Shown here piece after piece: positions 9,757 through 18,313 of a stretch of DNA of 64,000 nt. The translations under genes and the position numbers were made by a program. A model generated the notes under the pieces. That model was not told the DNA's origin and did not search any database. It saw only the letters and a list, made by a program, of their open reading frames with translations. Origin of the DNA: CAVZBW01 sp963773635 (lineage in GTDB: Bacteria; Actinomycetota; Acidimicrobiia; Acidimicrobiales; RAAP-2); assembly GCA_963773635.1 (NCBI GenBank), contig CAVZBW010000005.1, positions 2,790,001 to 2,854,000 of the forward strand, read 5' to 3'. Position 1 is the stretch's first letter. Each line of letters begins with the position of its first letter.

Positions 9757-12111
9757 ATGGCAACCAAGGCGGCGCCGACCGACCCCCAGCCGCTCCACCG
9801 GTCTCTCGGTCTCACGGATGCGGAGTTCGACGCCATCGGGGAGATTCTCGGTCGCGAGCCCAACCGCCTCGAGCTCGCTCTCTACTCGGTCATGTGGAGC
9901 GAGCATTGCTCGTACAAATCCTCCCGCTTGCACCTGCGCCGGCTGCCGACCGAGGGCGAGCGTGTTCTCGTCGGGCCCGGCGAAAATGCGGGGGTCATCG
10001 ACGCCGGTGATGGCATCGCCGTCGCGTTGCGCATCGAGAGCCACAACCACCCCTCGGCGATCGAGCCCCACCAGGGCGCGGCAACGGGGGTCGGAGGGAT
10101 CCTGCGCGACATCTTCACGATGGGGGCACGCCCGCTGGCCATCATGGATCCGCTGTTCTTCGGACCCCCCGACAGCCCTCGCCAGCAGTGGCTGGTCCGG
10201 GGTGTCGTCTCGGGCATCTCGAGCTACGGCAACTCGGTGGGTGTGCCGACGGTCGGCGGCGAGCTCACCTTCGACCCGTGCTACCGGCACAATCCCTTGG
10301 TCAACGTGTTGTGCCTGGGTGCCCTCCCGGTCGATCGTCTCGTCCTCGGCGCCGCGAGCGGTCCGGGCAACCTCGCGGTGCTCCTCGGCGCGACCACGGG
10401 GCGGGACGGGATCGGCGGGGTGAGCGTGCTCGCCTCGGCCGGCTTTGCGGGCGAGGCGGACGGGGGGCCGGCCGACGACGACAAGCGCCCGAGCGTCCAG
10501 GTCGGTGACCCCTTCGAGGAGAAGCGCCTCATCGAGGCTTGCCTCGCGCTGCTCGACGCCCGCCTGGTCGTGGGCATCCAAGACCTCGGCGGGGCCGGGC
10601 TGATCTGCGCCACGAGCGAGACCGCGGCGCGAGCCGGGACGGGCATGGACGTCGACGTCTCCGCCGTGCCGCGTCGGGAACCCGGAATGGAGCCGTGGGA
10701 GGTGATGACGAGCGAGAGCCAGGAGCGCATGCTCGCCATCGTGCGCCCGGAGGACCTCGACGCGGTGCGGGCTCTCTGCGAGCGTTGGGAGGTCCTGGCG
10801 ACGGTCGTCGGCCGGGTGACCGAGCCGGAGGCGCCAGTGGACGCAGCGCTGGAGGCGCCGGAGGCGCCGGAGGCGCCCGCAGCCGGCAGGCTGCGAGTCC
10901 GCGACGGGCTGGATGGTCCGGTGCTGGCCGACGTCCCCGCCCACTCCCTCTCCGACGAGGCGCCCCTCTACGACCGCCCGCTTCGGGCCCCGAGCCGCCA
11001 GAGCGATCCGTCCTCCGATCCCGACGCCGCCCCGGCTCCGTCCGACGTGGGCGCCGACCTGCTGCGTCTCCTCGTGGACCCGTCGTGGGTCTACCGGCAG
11101 TACGACCACCAACTGTTCCTCAACACGGTCGAGGGACCCGGCGGGGACGCCACCCTGCTGCGTCTGGCCGGCCCGGGGCTGCCGCAGAGCCGGCGAGGCC
11201 TGGCGCTCACGACGGACTCGAATCCCCGATGGTGTGCCCTCGACCCGAGGGCCGGCACGGCGCTCGTGGTGGCGGAGGCCGTGCTCAACCTGGCCTGCGT
11301 CGGTGCTGCCCCGGTGGCGGTGGTGAACTGCCTCAATTTCGGCAACCCCGAGCACCCGGAGGTGATGTGGCAGCTCTCGGAGTCGATCGACGGCCTCACG
11401 GAGGCCTGCCGCGCCCTCGGGCTTCCCGTCATCGGGGGAAACGTGAGCCTCTACAACGAGAGCGCCGGTGTCGACATCCGTCCTACGCCCGTCATCGGGG
11501 CGCTCGGGCTGGTCGACGAGCTGGCGCATCGCCCGCCCGGCGTCGGGTGGGAGGCGGGGGCCACGGTCCTGCTCCTGGACGGCGCCGGCGTCTCCGGCGG
11601 GGCGGGTGCCGGTGGCGGCGGACCACTCGGCGGTAGCCGCTGGGCGATCGAGATAGCAGGCCGGGCGGGCGGTGCGTTGCCGCCCGTCTCCCTTGCCGAG
11701 CACGCCCGGGTGTCGGACCTGGTCCGTAGGTTGGCCGCCGACGTGGTGGCCGGTCGCTCGGGCGCCGTCTGTGCCGTCCACGACGTCTCGTCGGGCGGCC
11801 TCGGGGTGGCACTCGCCGAGATGGCTGCGGCGTCGGGGGTGGGCGCGGTGGTGGAGGTCCCGCCGGGGGGGCACAGGGCCCTGTTCGGTGAGTCTCCCGG
11901 GCGCGTGGTCGTAGCGACCCGGGACCCGGAGACCGTGGTACGTCTCGCCGCCGGCGCAGGGGTCCAGGTGACGGGGCTCGGCCGGGCGGGCGGGGACCGG
12001 CTGGTGCTCGAGGGGATGGCCGACCTTCACGTCGACGAGATCCGGGCGTCCGCCCGGTGGGCACTGGGGGAGATCGCCGTCGTCGGCACCTCGGGTCAGG
12101 CGAGCGGGTAA
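9757..12111 (+). CDS. purL: FGAM synthase large subunit PurL
   Basis: PurL converts FGAR to FGAM with ATP and ammonia delivered by PurQ. At 784 residues it is the short, PurS/PurQ-dependent type. Typical blocks are MWSEHCSYKSSR near residue 47, GIALRIESHNHPSAIEP-like sequence, GGGILRDIF-like sequence (here GVGGILRDIF) and PVIGGNVSLYNES. A short acidic-proline insertion with three EAP units (from tandem 9-bp repeats near 10850-10877) lies between the two halves. ATG at 9757 follows GTGAGGGA. This begins the second half of the purine cluster. Confidence 0.95.
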   Translation: MATKAAPTDPQPLHRSLGLTDAEFDAIGEILGREPNRLELALYSVMWSEHCSYKSSRLHLRRLPTEGERVLVGPGENAGVIDAGDGIAVALRIESHNHPSAIEPHQGAATGVGGILRDIFTMGARPLAIMDPLFFGPPDSPRQQWLVRGVVSGISSYGNSVGVPTVGGELTFDPCYRHNPLVNVLCLGALPVDRLVLGAASGPGNLAVLLGATTGRDGIGGVSVLASAGFAGEADGGPADDDKRPSVQVGDPFEEKRLIEACLALLDARLVVGIQDLGGAGLICATSETAARAGTGMDVDVSAVPRREPGMEPWEVMTSESQERMLAIVRPEDLDAVRALCERWEVLATVVGRVTEPEAPVDAALEAPEAPEAPAAGRLRVRDGLDGPVLADVPAHSLSDEAPLYDRPLRAPSRQSDPSSDPDAAPAPSDVGADLLRLLVDPSWVYRQYDHQLFLNTVEGPGGDATLLRLAGPGLPQSRRGLALTTDSNPRWCALDPRAGTALVVAEAVLNLACVGAAPVAVVNCLNFGNPEHPEVMWQLSESIDGLTEACRALGLPVIGGNVSLYNESAGVDIRPTPVIGALGLVDELAHRPPGVGWEAGATVLLLDGAGVSGGAGAGGGGPLGGSRWAIEIAGRAGGALPPVSLAEHARVSDLVRRLAADVVAGRSGAVCAVHDVSSGGLGVALAEMAAASGVGAVVEVPPGGHRALFGESPGRVVVATRDPETVVRLAAGAGVQVTGLGRAGGDRLVLEGMADLHVDEIRASARWALGEIAVVGTSGQASG

Positions 12112-12151
12112 CGTCGGTACCGGTACCCGGGAGGAGCGGAGGACCGTTTCG

Positions 12152-13630
12152 GTGAAAGAAGCCTGTGGCGTCTTTGGCGTGTACGCGCCAGGCCGCAACG
12201 TGGCGCAGCTCACTTTCGACGGCCTCTACGCCCTCCAGCATCGGGGTCAGGAGTCCGCCGGGATGGCCGTCGGTGACGGCGCCTGCCTCATCGTGGTGCG
12301 CGACATGGGCCTCGTCACTGCGGTCTTCGACGAGCGCACGCTGTCCGGGCTGGCCGGGCACCTGGCGATCGGGCACACCCGTTACTCGACGGCCGGGGCC
12401 TCGTCGTGGGGCAACGCGCAGCCGGTCTTTCGCGACGTCGGCCCGGCGGGGTTCGCCCTCGGTCACAACGGCAACCTCACCGACGCACCAGAGCTCGCAC
12501 GCCGCACCGGGATGCTGCCGGGCCTGGTGGCCTCCGACAGCGACCTGATCGCCGAGCTCGTTGCCGAGGCCCATCCCCGGAGGGACGACGGGGAGGCCGA
12601 TCTCCGCGAGGCCCTCCGGCTGGTGGTGCCCCAGCTCGAGGGCGCGTTCTCCCTCGTGCTGCTCGACGAGGCGCGCCTCTACGGCCTACGGGACCCCCAG
12701 GGCTTCCGCCCGCTGTGCCTCGGCCGCCTCGGGGACGCCGAGGAGCCGGAGGGTTGGGTGCTCGCCTCCGAGACGCCCGCCCTGGACGTCGTCGGCGCGA
12801 GCTTCGTGCGAGAGCTGGAGCCGGGCGAGTTGGTGATGATCGATGCCGACGGCGTGCACTCGGAGCAGATCGCGCAGCCCTCCGAGCGCGGGCCGAGCCT
12901 CTGCATCTTCGAGTTCGTCTACTTCGCCCGCCCCGACTCCCGCCTGTACTCCCAGGAGGTCAACGGCGCTCGGCGGCGCATGGGCGAGCGGTTGGCCGAC
13001 CAGGCCCCCGTCGAGGCCGACCTCGTCATGGGAGTGCCGGACTCGGGTGTCCCGGCGGCGGAGGGATTCGCGCACCGCAGCGGCATCCCTTACGGGCAAG
13101 GCCTGGTCAAGAACCGCTATATCGGCCGCACGTTCATCAATCCCGACCAGGAGACCCGAGCCACCGCGGTGCGGAGGAAGTTCAACCCCCTCCGCGAGAG
13201 CATCGCCGGCAAGCGTCTCGTGGTCGTGGACGACACCATCGTGCGCGGCACCACGCAGCGGGCCGTCGTGCGGATGCTGCGGGAGGCCGGTGCCACCGAG
13301 GTCCACTTGCGGATCCCGTCACCCCCACTGCGCTGGCCGTGCTTCTTCGGCATCGACATCCCGACGAGGGAGGAGCTGCTGGCGGCGAAGATGAGCGTGG
13401 AGGAGATCGCCCGGTTCCTGGACGTGGACTCCCTGGCCTACCTCACCCTCGACAACCTGTTTGCCGCTATCGGTGCGCCGGGCGACGGCTTTTGTCACGC
13501 TTGCTTGACCGGTGACTATCCGGCGCCGGTGCCGCGCCACGTCACCTTCGATTCGGGGGCCGGACCGGTGCACGACGACCCCGAGTCGCTTCACGCCTCG
13601 GTGCTCCAGAGCGCGCTGCCCGGGATCTGA
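12152..13630 (+). CDS. purF: Amidophosphoribosyltransferase
   Basis: PurF makes phosphoribosylamine from PRPP and glutamine, the first step of purine synthesis. The GTG start gives V-K-E-A-C, so the nucleophile of the glutaminase domain is Cys5, exposed after removal of a four-residue propeptide. The glutaminase domain has YALQHRGQESAGMA and GHTRYSTAG. The C-terminal PRPP domain has the motif VVVDDTIVRGTT around residue 350. A GGAGGAGCGGAGGA stretch lies 12-20 bases upstream. It sits 40 bases after purL and 3 bases before purM. Confidence 0.95.
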   Translation: MKEACGVFGVYAPGRNVAQLTFDGLYALQHRGQESAGMAVGDGACLIVVRDMGLVTAVFDERTLSGLAGHLAIGHTRYSTAGASSWGNAQPVFRDVGPAGFALGHNGNLTDAPELARRTGMLPGLVASDSDLIAELVAEAHPRRDDGEADLREALRLVVPQLEGAFSLVLLDEARLYGLRDPQGFRPLCLGRLGDAEEPEGWVLASETPALDVVGASFVRELEPGELVMIDADGVHSEQIAQPSERGPSLCIFEFVYFARPDSRLYSQEVNGARRRMGERLADQAPVEADLVMGVPDSGVPAAEGFAHRSGIPYGQGLVKNRYIGRTFINPDQETRATAVRRKFNPLRESIAGKRLVVVDDTIVRGTTQRAVVRMLREAGATEVHLRIPSPPLRWPCFFGIDIPTREELLAAKMSVEEIARFLDVDSLAYLTLDNLFAAIGAPGDGFCHACLTGDYPAPVPRHVTFDSGAGPVHDDPESLHASVLQSALPGI

Positions 13631-13633
13631 TCC

Positions 13634-14713
13634 TTGACCGCGGACGGCACCGGGCGACGACCGCCGGTGGGTGGGTCGTCCTACGCCGAGGCAGGCGTGG
13701 ACATCGCCGCCGCCGATGCCGCGGTGGAGCAGATTCGGGCCACCGTGGCCAGCACCGCCCGTCCCGAGCTGCTGGGTGGCATCGGCGGGTTCGGGGGCCT
13801 CTTCTCCCTCGACGCCGGGACCCGGACCTCCCCGGCGCTCGTCGCCTCCACCGACGGGGTGGGCACCAAGCTGCTGGTTGCCCGGGCCACCGGCCGCTAC
13901 TCGACGATCGGCATCGACCTCGTGGCGATGTGCATCGACGACGTGGTGTGCAGCGGGGCCGAGCCCCTTTTCCTGCTCGACTACATCGCCACGGGCCGCG
14001 TCTCGCCGGCGCGAATCGCGGAGGTGGTCGAGGGCATCGCCGAGGGGTGCCGCCAAGCGGGATGCGCGCTGTTGGGAGGGGAGACGGCCGAACACCCCGA
14101 CGCCATGGCGCCCGACGACCTCGATCTGGCGGGCTTCGCAGTGGGCCTCGTCGACCGCGCCGAGATGCTCGGACCCGATCGGGTGGGCGCGGGCGACGTG
14201 CTCATCGGGCTCCGATCGCCGGGGCTTCGCTCCAACGGCTACTCCCTCGCCCGGCACGTCCTGCTGCGGCGATCGGCGCTCGACCTCGACGGGCCGGCCT
14301 GGCCCGGGGCGTCGCATTCCCTGGCCGACGAGCTGCTCCTCCCGTCGCGCATCTACGCCCCGGCGGTGCGGCGCGTGCTGCGGGAGTGGCCCGGGGCGGT
14401 ACACGCAGCCGCTCACGTCACGGGCGGGGGCATCCCCGGCAACCTTCCCCGAGCCCTGCCCGAGGACTGTGGTGCCGAGGTGGACTCGGCGTCCTGGGAG
14501 ATCCCGCGGATCTTTCAGGAGATCCGGCGCCTGGGAGAAGTGGCGGACGGTGAGATGGCCCGTGTCTTCAACCTCGGGATCGGCATGATCCTCGTCGTAG
14601 CCGCCGAGCGCGCCGACGACGTGGCAGCCGTGCTCGCCGAGGCGGGAGAGGAGACGGTGGTCATCGGGCGGGTGATCCCGCGGGACGCAGGGGAGCGTGT
14701 TGGATGGCGATGA
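13634..14713 (+). CDS. purM: AIR synthetase (phosphoribosylformylglycinamidine cyclo-ligase)
   Basis: PurM closes FGAM to AIR using ATP. SYAEAGVDIAAADAAVEQI, STDGVGTKLLVA, MCIDDVVCSGAEPLFLLDYIA, GGETAEHPD and HVTGGGIPGNL are all standard. The first start after the purF stop is a TTG at 13634, giving 359 residues. GTG at 13667 is an in-frame alternative that trims eleven non-conserved residues, and I cannot choose firmly between them. The end overlaps pyrE by ten bases. Confidence 0.94.
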   Translation: MTADGTGRRPPVGGSSYAEAGVDIAAADAAVEQIRATVASTARPELLGGIGGFGGLFSLDAGTRTSPALVASTDGVGTKLLVARATGRYSTIGIDLVAMCIDDVVCSGAEPLFLLDYIATGRVSPARIAEVVEGIAEGCRQAGCALLGGETAEHPDAMAPDDLDLAGFAVGLVDRAEMLGPDRVGAGDVLIGLRSPGLRSNGYSLARHVLLRRSALDLDGPAWPGASHSLADELLLPSRIYAPAVRRVLREWPGAVHAAAHVTGGGIPGNLPRALPEDCGAEVDSASWEIPRIFQEIRRLGEVADGEMARVFNLGIGMILVVAAERADDVAAVLAEAGEETVVIGRVIPRDAGERVGWR

Positions 14714-15270
14714 GACAGACGACGGAGTTTGCCGAGCTGCGTGAGCACGTGCTCGCCCATTCGGTGCGGCGAGGCGACTTCGTCTTGAAGTCGGGACGCC
14801 GGAGCAGCTGGTTCATCGACGCCAAGCAGACGGCGTGCCGGCCCGAGGCCATGCTGCTCATGGCCGACGCGGTGCTGTCCGTGATCCCCGACGACGCGAC
14901 CGCCATCGGGGGACTCACGATGGGTGCCGATCCCGTGGCCTTCGTCACCGCTGGCGTCGCCGCCACCCGGGGCCGATCCCTCAAGGCGTTCAGCGTGCGC
15001 AAGGAGGTCAAGGACCACGGCGGGGGCGGGCGTATCGCCGGGGTGCTCGAGCCAGGCGACCGAGTCGTGGTTACCGAGGACGCCGTCACCCGCGGAACGT
15101 CCCTCCTCGAGGCTGCACACGTCGTGCGTGAGGTCGGCGCCGAGGTGGTGCTCCTCGTGGCGATGGTGGATCGAGGCGGCACGGTGGCGGCGATGGCCGC
15201 GGCGGAGGGCCTTTCCTTTCGGGCGCTGGTGACCGCCCCCGACCTCGGCTTCGACTACGAGGGCGGCTGA
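14704..15270 (+). CDS. pyrE: Orotate phosphoribosyltransferase
   Basis: PyrE joins orotate to PRPP, forming OMP in pyrimidine synthesis. The PRPP-binding motif VVVTEDAVTRGTS lies at about residues 121-133, and KSGRRSSWFIDAKQT and FSVRKEVKDHGGGGRI are typical. The motif has TEDAVTRGTS rather than the more common EDVxTTGxS form, a normal actinobacterial variant. It overlaps purM, so one transcript carries both. The 3' end overlaps the convergent serine hydrolase gene by 16 bases. Confidence 0.9.
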   Translation: MAMRQTTEFAELREHVLAHSVRRGDFVLKSGRRSSWFIDAKQTACRPEAMLLMADAVLSVIPDDATAIGGLTMGADPVAFVTAGVAATRGRSLKAFSVRKEVKDHGGGGRIAGVLEPGDRVVVTEDAVTRGTSLLEAAHVVREVGAEVVLLVAMVDRGGTVAAMAAAEGLSFRALVTAPDLGFDYEGG

Positions 15271-16397
15271 CCCGGGCCGTTCGCCGGACCCGGCTCACGA
15301 GGCGCTGGCCCACGAGACGCTGCGAGTGGGGCGAGCGCGGGCACGAGGGCGCGTCGCCAGCGCACGAGCTCCTGCTTCAGGCTGGGAGGTGTCTTGCCGA
15401 GCCGGACGATCACGGCGTCGAGGTCGGGGACGAGGAGGATCATCTGCCCTTCGTACCCCGCGGCGCGGAACGTGCCGAGGCCGTCGGGCTCGACCCACCA
15501 GTGGGCCCCGTGGATGTGGCCTTCCTCTGGATCGACCGAACGGGGCCGGCGCCCGTAGTCGATCCAGCCCGGTGGGAGCAGGGGCGAGTCCTCCCATACT
15601 CCGCCCCGGAGGTAGAGGAGGCCGAAGCGGGCGTAGTCCTCGGCCGTGGCGTGCAGGAGCGACGAGGCCACCCAGGTTCCCGCCTCGTCCAAGCCGGGAT
15701 CGGCCGAGGCCATCCCGAGCGGTCCAAAGAGCCGATCCTCGAGCAGCCGCCGATAGGGCTCGCCGGGACCCACGGTGCGGGCCACGAGCCCGGAGATCAC
15801 GTTGCTCGTGCCGCTCGAGTAGTAGAAGCGCTCTCCCGGCGGCGCGGCGAGCGGTCGGTCGGCGGCAAAGGCGGCGACGTCGTCCTTGCCCGACCCAAAG
15901 AGCATCTGGAGCACGTCCGACTTCTCGAAGTCCTCGTACTCCTCGGCGAAGTCGAGGCCGTCGCGCATCTCGAGAAGGTGGGCAAGGGTGATGGCGCGCC
16001 GAGGGTCGCCGTCACTCCCCCACTGTGGCGCGAGGGCGGGGGCGTCCAACTCGAGGCGATGGTCACCGACCAGCACGCCGACGATCGCGTGCAGCACGGA
16101 CTTGGCGAGCGACCACGCGAGGAGTCGGGTGTCGGATGTCACCGGGTCGGGCGGGCGATCGAAGTATTCGATGGAGCCGGCGTAGCGACGGTAGACCAGC
16201 CGGCCGCCCTGGACGATCAGGAGGGCCTGCGACTGACCGACTTCGGAGGCGGGGTCGAAGGCGAGGTCCACCAGCCGCCGGGTCTCCAGAGGCAGAGCCA
16301 CCTCGGCGGTCGGCCAGTCTTTGGTGGGCCAGGGGACGCCGGCCGGCTGGGCCGGGAGGGCGTGGAGGGGCTCGGTAAAGAAGTCGGCTCTTGCCAA
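15255..16397 (-). CDS. Serine hydrolase, class C beta-lactamase / DD-peptidase fold
   Basis: The catalytic SxxK motif is in WSLAKSVLHAI, and the second motif is YSSGTSN (Tyr-x-x at the YxN position). Conserved blocks HLLEMRDGLDF, PPGERFYYSSG and LGMASADPGLDEAG place it in the broad esterase/beta-lactamase family (Pfam Beta-lactamase, PF00144). Substrate cannot be told from sequence. No signal peptide is visible with this start. The N terminus is uncertain: the open frame continues into the upstream gene, and the TTG at 16397 is the most plausible start of few options. Just upstream, two copies of CCGGCTCCCCCTT 16 bp apart (16440-16468) are seen. Confidence 0.78.
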   Translation of the reverse strand: MARADFFTEPLHALPAQPAGVPWPTKDWPTAEVALPLETRRLVDLAFDPASEVGQSQALLIVQGGRLVYRRYAGSIEYFDRPPDPVTSDTRLLAWSLAKSVLHAIVGVLVGDHRLELDAPALAPQWGSDGDPRRAITLAHLLEMRDGLDFAEEYEDFEKSDVLQMLFGSGKDDVAAFAADRPLAAPPGERFYYSSGTSNVISGLVARTVGPGEPYRRLLEDRLFGPLGMASADPGLDEAGTWVASSLLHATAEDYARFGLLYLRGGVWEDSPLLPPGWIDYGRRPRSVDPEEGHIHGAHWWVEPDGLGTFRAAGYEGQMILLVPDLDAVIVRLGKTPPSLKQELVRWRRALVPALAPLAASRGPAPREPGPANGPGQPPS

Positions 16398-16495
16398 GGC
16401 GTCAGCATCGCGCAGGACGGAGTCCGATTCCCCCGTAATCCGGCTCCCCCTTAGCCCGGCTCCCCCTTGACCCGCTTGGGCCCGCTCACCGTCCT

Positions 16496-17806
16496 CTAGC
16501 CTCCCGGGCCGGCACGGCCAGTGTTGGCCTTGTACAGCGAGAGGCCCGTGCCCGTGATGGTCCCGCTGCGCATGTTGGCCGCGACCTGGCGGTTGTACTC
16601 CTGCGAGAAGGATGCGTACGAGCCCGATGCCAGGGATGGTGACCACGTCAGGTAGGAGAAGAAGGCGCGAGCCCCGTCGAAGAAGGACACGTAGGAGAAG
16701 CCGTCCGCTCGCACATAGCGTTCCATTGCCGCGACGTAGCGCTCGTCGAGCGGCTCCCAGAAGCTGTAGCTCTTGAGCTTGAGCGCGTCGGGGGCGCCCT
16801 GCGGCCCTGACGCGGCGGTCGCCGTCGGCTTGTTGAGCCACGTCTCGTCCATGACGAGGGGCTTATGGGCACCCCTCGCCGCAGCGACGTCGGTGGAGAG
16901 GTTGCTCACCTGCTGGGGACCGAGGGGATAGACGTGCACGTCGAGGTAGTCGATGGAGGTTCGAGAGAGGAGCGCACGGTCGATCGCAGGGCTGGTCCAT
17001 GTGCCCGTGCCGGCTCCCACCTTGGTCCCGTGGTGGTCAAGACCTTGGAGCTCGGTGGCCACCACCTCGGCAGCATTGTTGGGGGAGTTGAGGTCGAGGT
17101 CCAAGGTGTCGGCGTACGTGTCGGGCTCGGTGAGGAGTGAGAGGTACCTCGGATGGAGATCGTCGATGATGGTCTGGGCCTCCTGACGCTGCTCGGCCGC
17201 GTAGCTGGTCAGGGTGAGGCCCGCGTAGCTGATCGACAACGTGGTGAGTGGCGTGCCCGAGAAGATCGGGTTCTCCTCGACCGACAGGACCATGTGGTGG
17301 CGACGGACCTGATCGCTCACTTGCTCGTAGAAGTCGAGATAGCCGGAGCTGTCCGGCGTGCTCATCAGCAGCAACGGAAAGGACACGTCGACCGTCACGC
17401 CCCGGACGCCCAGGGCGGCATAGGCATCGAGCTCTCTGTCCACGCCCGAGATCGCAGACGGCCGGAGGAGGCCCGTGCCGATGTTGCCGTTCGCGGCCAG
17501 GAGCTCGGTGCCGATGATCGTCGAGGCATGGCCGCTAGGCCGTGCGGCAACCTTGGCAAAGGCCGAGACCTCCCCTTCGACCTGGTCGTATTCGGTTTGG
17601 TACGACGCCGGAACCGGGCCGGAGGCACCGGCTACGCGAAACGCCGCCGCCTTAGTCGTCGACGTGTGCGCGGTGGAGGCGCCCGCGTCCGCGCACCCGG
17701 CCAGGGCGGTCGCGACGCCGAGCATGGTGGCGAGCGCCCGGAGGGCCGGCGCGCCCCGAGGTGCTCGAGATGCGCGCTGCTTACGAGGGGCCACCTCTCC
17801 ATTCAT
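16496..17806 (-). CDS. Secreted lipoprotein with glycosidase-like (beta/alpha)8 fold
   Basis: A 436-residue protein with a basic N terminus, a hydrophobic segment and a lipobox LAGC near residue 37, so it is probably lipidated and extracellular. The mature part has alternating strands and helices, with LSLLTEPDTYAD and KPLVMDETWLN at positions where clan-A glycoside hydrolases place acid/base and nucleophile glutamates. That reading is inference; no family assignment is certain. The gene is followed on the same strand by the serine hydrolase. Confidence 0.65.
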   Translation of the reverse strand: MNGEVAPRKQRASRAPRGAPALRALATMLGVATALAGCADAGASTAHTSTTKAAAFRVAGASGPVPASYQTEYDQVEGEVSAFAKVAARPSGHASTIIGTELLAANGNIGTGLLRPSAISGVDRELDAYAALGVRGVTVDVSFPLLLMSTPDSSGYLDFYEQVSDQVRRHHMVLSVEENPIFSGTPLTTLSISYAGLTLTSYAAEQRQEAQTIIDDLHPRYLSLLTEPDTYADTLDLDLNSPNNAAEVVATELQGLDHHGTKVGAGTGTWTSPAIDRALLSRTSIDYLDVHVYPLGPQQVSNLSTDVAAARGAHKPLVMDETWLNKPTATAASGPQGAPDALKLKSYSFWEPLDERYVAAMERYVRADGFSYVSFFDGARAFFSYLTWSPSLASGSYASFSQEYNRQVAANMRSGTITGTGLSLYKANTGRAGPGG

Positions 17807-17894
17807 GACCGCGCGGATGAGGATCCGGTTAGGAGTCCGACATCGCCGCGTTAGGACGTCGGGCTCGAAGCCGCAGTCTCCCGCGTCCGCGCCT

Positions 17895-17970
17895 TGGTGG
17901 TCGGGACCGGCGTCGATCCGGTGACCTCACGCTTTTCAGGCGCGCGCTCTGCCAACTGAGCTACCCGACC
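17895..17970 (-). tRNA. tRNA-Phe (GAA)
   Basis: Read on the minus strand, the acceptor stem GGTCGGG pairs with CCCGACC, followed by discriminator A and an encoded CCA. The D arm is GCTC-AGTTGGCAGA-GCGC. The anticodon loop CTGAAAA sits on a CGCGC/GCGTG stem with anticodon GAA. The T arm is ACCGG-ATCGACG-CCGGT. It lies 29 bases downstream of tRNA-Asp and is probably cotranscribed with it. Confidence 0.95.
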
Positions 17971-17999
17971 GGGTCCGGACGGGCGAGCCCTTCCGGGAG

Positions 18000-18074
18000 C
18001 GGACCTGACGGGATTTGAACCCGCGACCTCCGGCTTGACAGGCCGGCGTGCACTCCGAGCTGCACCACAGGTCC
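18000..18074 (-). tRNA. tRNA-Asp (GTC)
   Basis: Read on the minus strand, GGACCTG pairs with CAGGTCC. The anticodon loop CTGTCAA on a CCGGC/GCCGG stem gives anticodon GTC. The T arm is CGGG-TTCAAAT-CCCG. The discriminator is G, and CCA is not encoded, unlike the downstream tRNA-Phe. The two tRNAs form a small cluster. Confidence 0.95.
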
Positions 18075-18085
18075 CCACTCGGCGC

Positions 18086-18138
18086 CCTTGGAGCGACTGG
18101 CGCGGCACCGTTGTCCGGCCGCGCCACCTGCTCCAAGG
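18086..18138 (-). other. Large imperfect hairpin in the tRNA-Asp leader
   Basis: Two nested perfect 9-bp arms, CCTTGGAGC/GCTCCAAGG outside and TGGCGCGGC/GCCGCGCCA inside, are separated by a 3x3 internal loop (GAC/CCT) and close on an 11-base loop. The structure ends 12 bases before the mature 5' end of tRNA-Asp. Neither side has a run of T, so it is not an ordinary terminator. A role in precursor-tRNA stability or processing is inference. Confidence 0.7.
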
Positions 18139-18147
18139 CGACCTCCC

Positions 18148-18153
18148 ACTATA
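18148..18153 (-). promoter_or_regulatory. Possible -10 element of the tRNA-Asp/tRNA-Phe transcript
   Basis: TATAGT on the minus strand resembles a -10 box. The expected start would be near 18140, immediately before the leader hairpin. I find no good -35 at the right distance, so confidence is low. Confidence 0.35.
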
Positions 18154-18216
18154 TGCCAGCGAAGAGGGCGGCCGATCTGCGGGCGGGGCGCCGTCGCCGC
18201 GCCCCGCCGCGGTTGC

Positions 18217-18245
18217 TTGACTACGAACACCTGTTCGTATAAGAT
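18217..18245 (+). promoter_or_regulatory. Promoter of the DUF222-HNH gene
   Basis: TTGACT at 18217-18222 and TAAGAT at 18240-18245 are separated by 17 bases, a good sigma-70-type spacing; TATAAG at 18238 is an alternative -10. A palindromic SOS box fills the spacer. The gene starts at 18314, leaving a leader of about 60 bases. Confidence 0.7.
18222..18239. promoter_or_regulatory. LexA-binding SOS box
   Basis: TACGAACACCTGTTCGTA has perfect 8-base arms around a CC centre and matches the Gram-positive/mycobacterial LexA consensus CGAAC-N4-GTTCG exactly. It overlaps the -35 edge and fills the spacer of the promoter upstream of the HNH gene, the place where a repressor would block polymerase. 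The downstream gene is therefore probably induced by DNA damage. Confidence 0.82.
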
Positions 18246-18313
18246 AACAGGTGCCGTCGAGGTCGGGCTGATCGATCTCCTCATGAGGAGCATTTCCGCG
18301 AGGAGGTGACGGC

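Noticed and set aside
9724..12213. An 829-codon open frame on the minus strand opposite purL
   Set aside because: It mirrors purL, has no family resemblance, and arises because high-GC codons leave few stops on the opposite strand.
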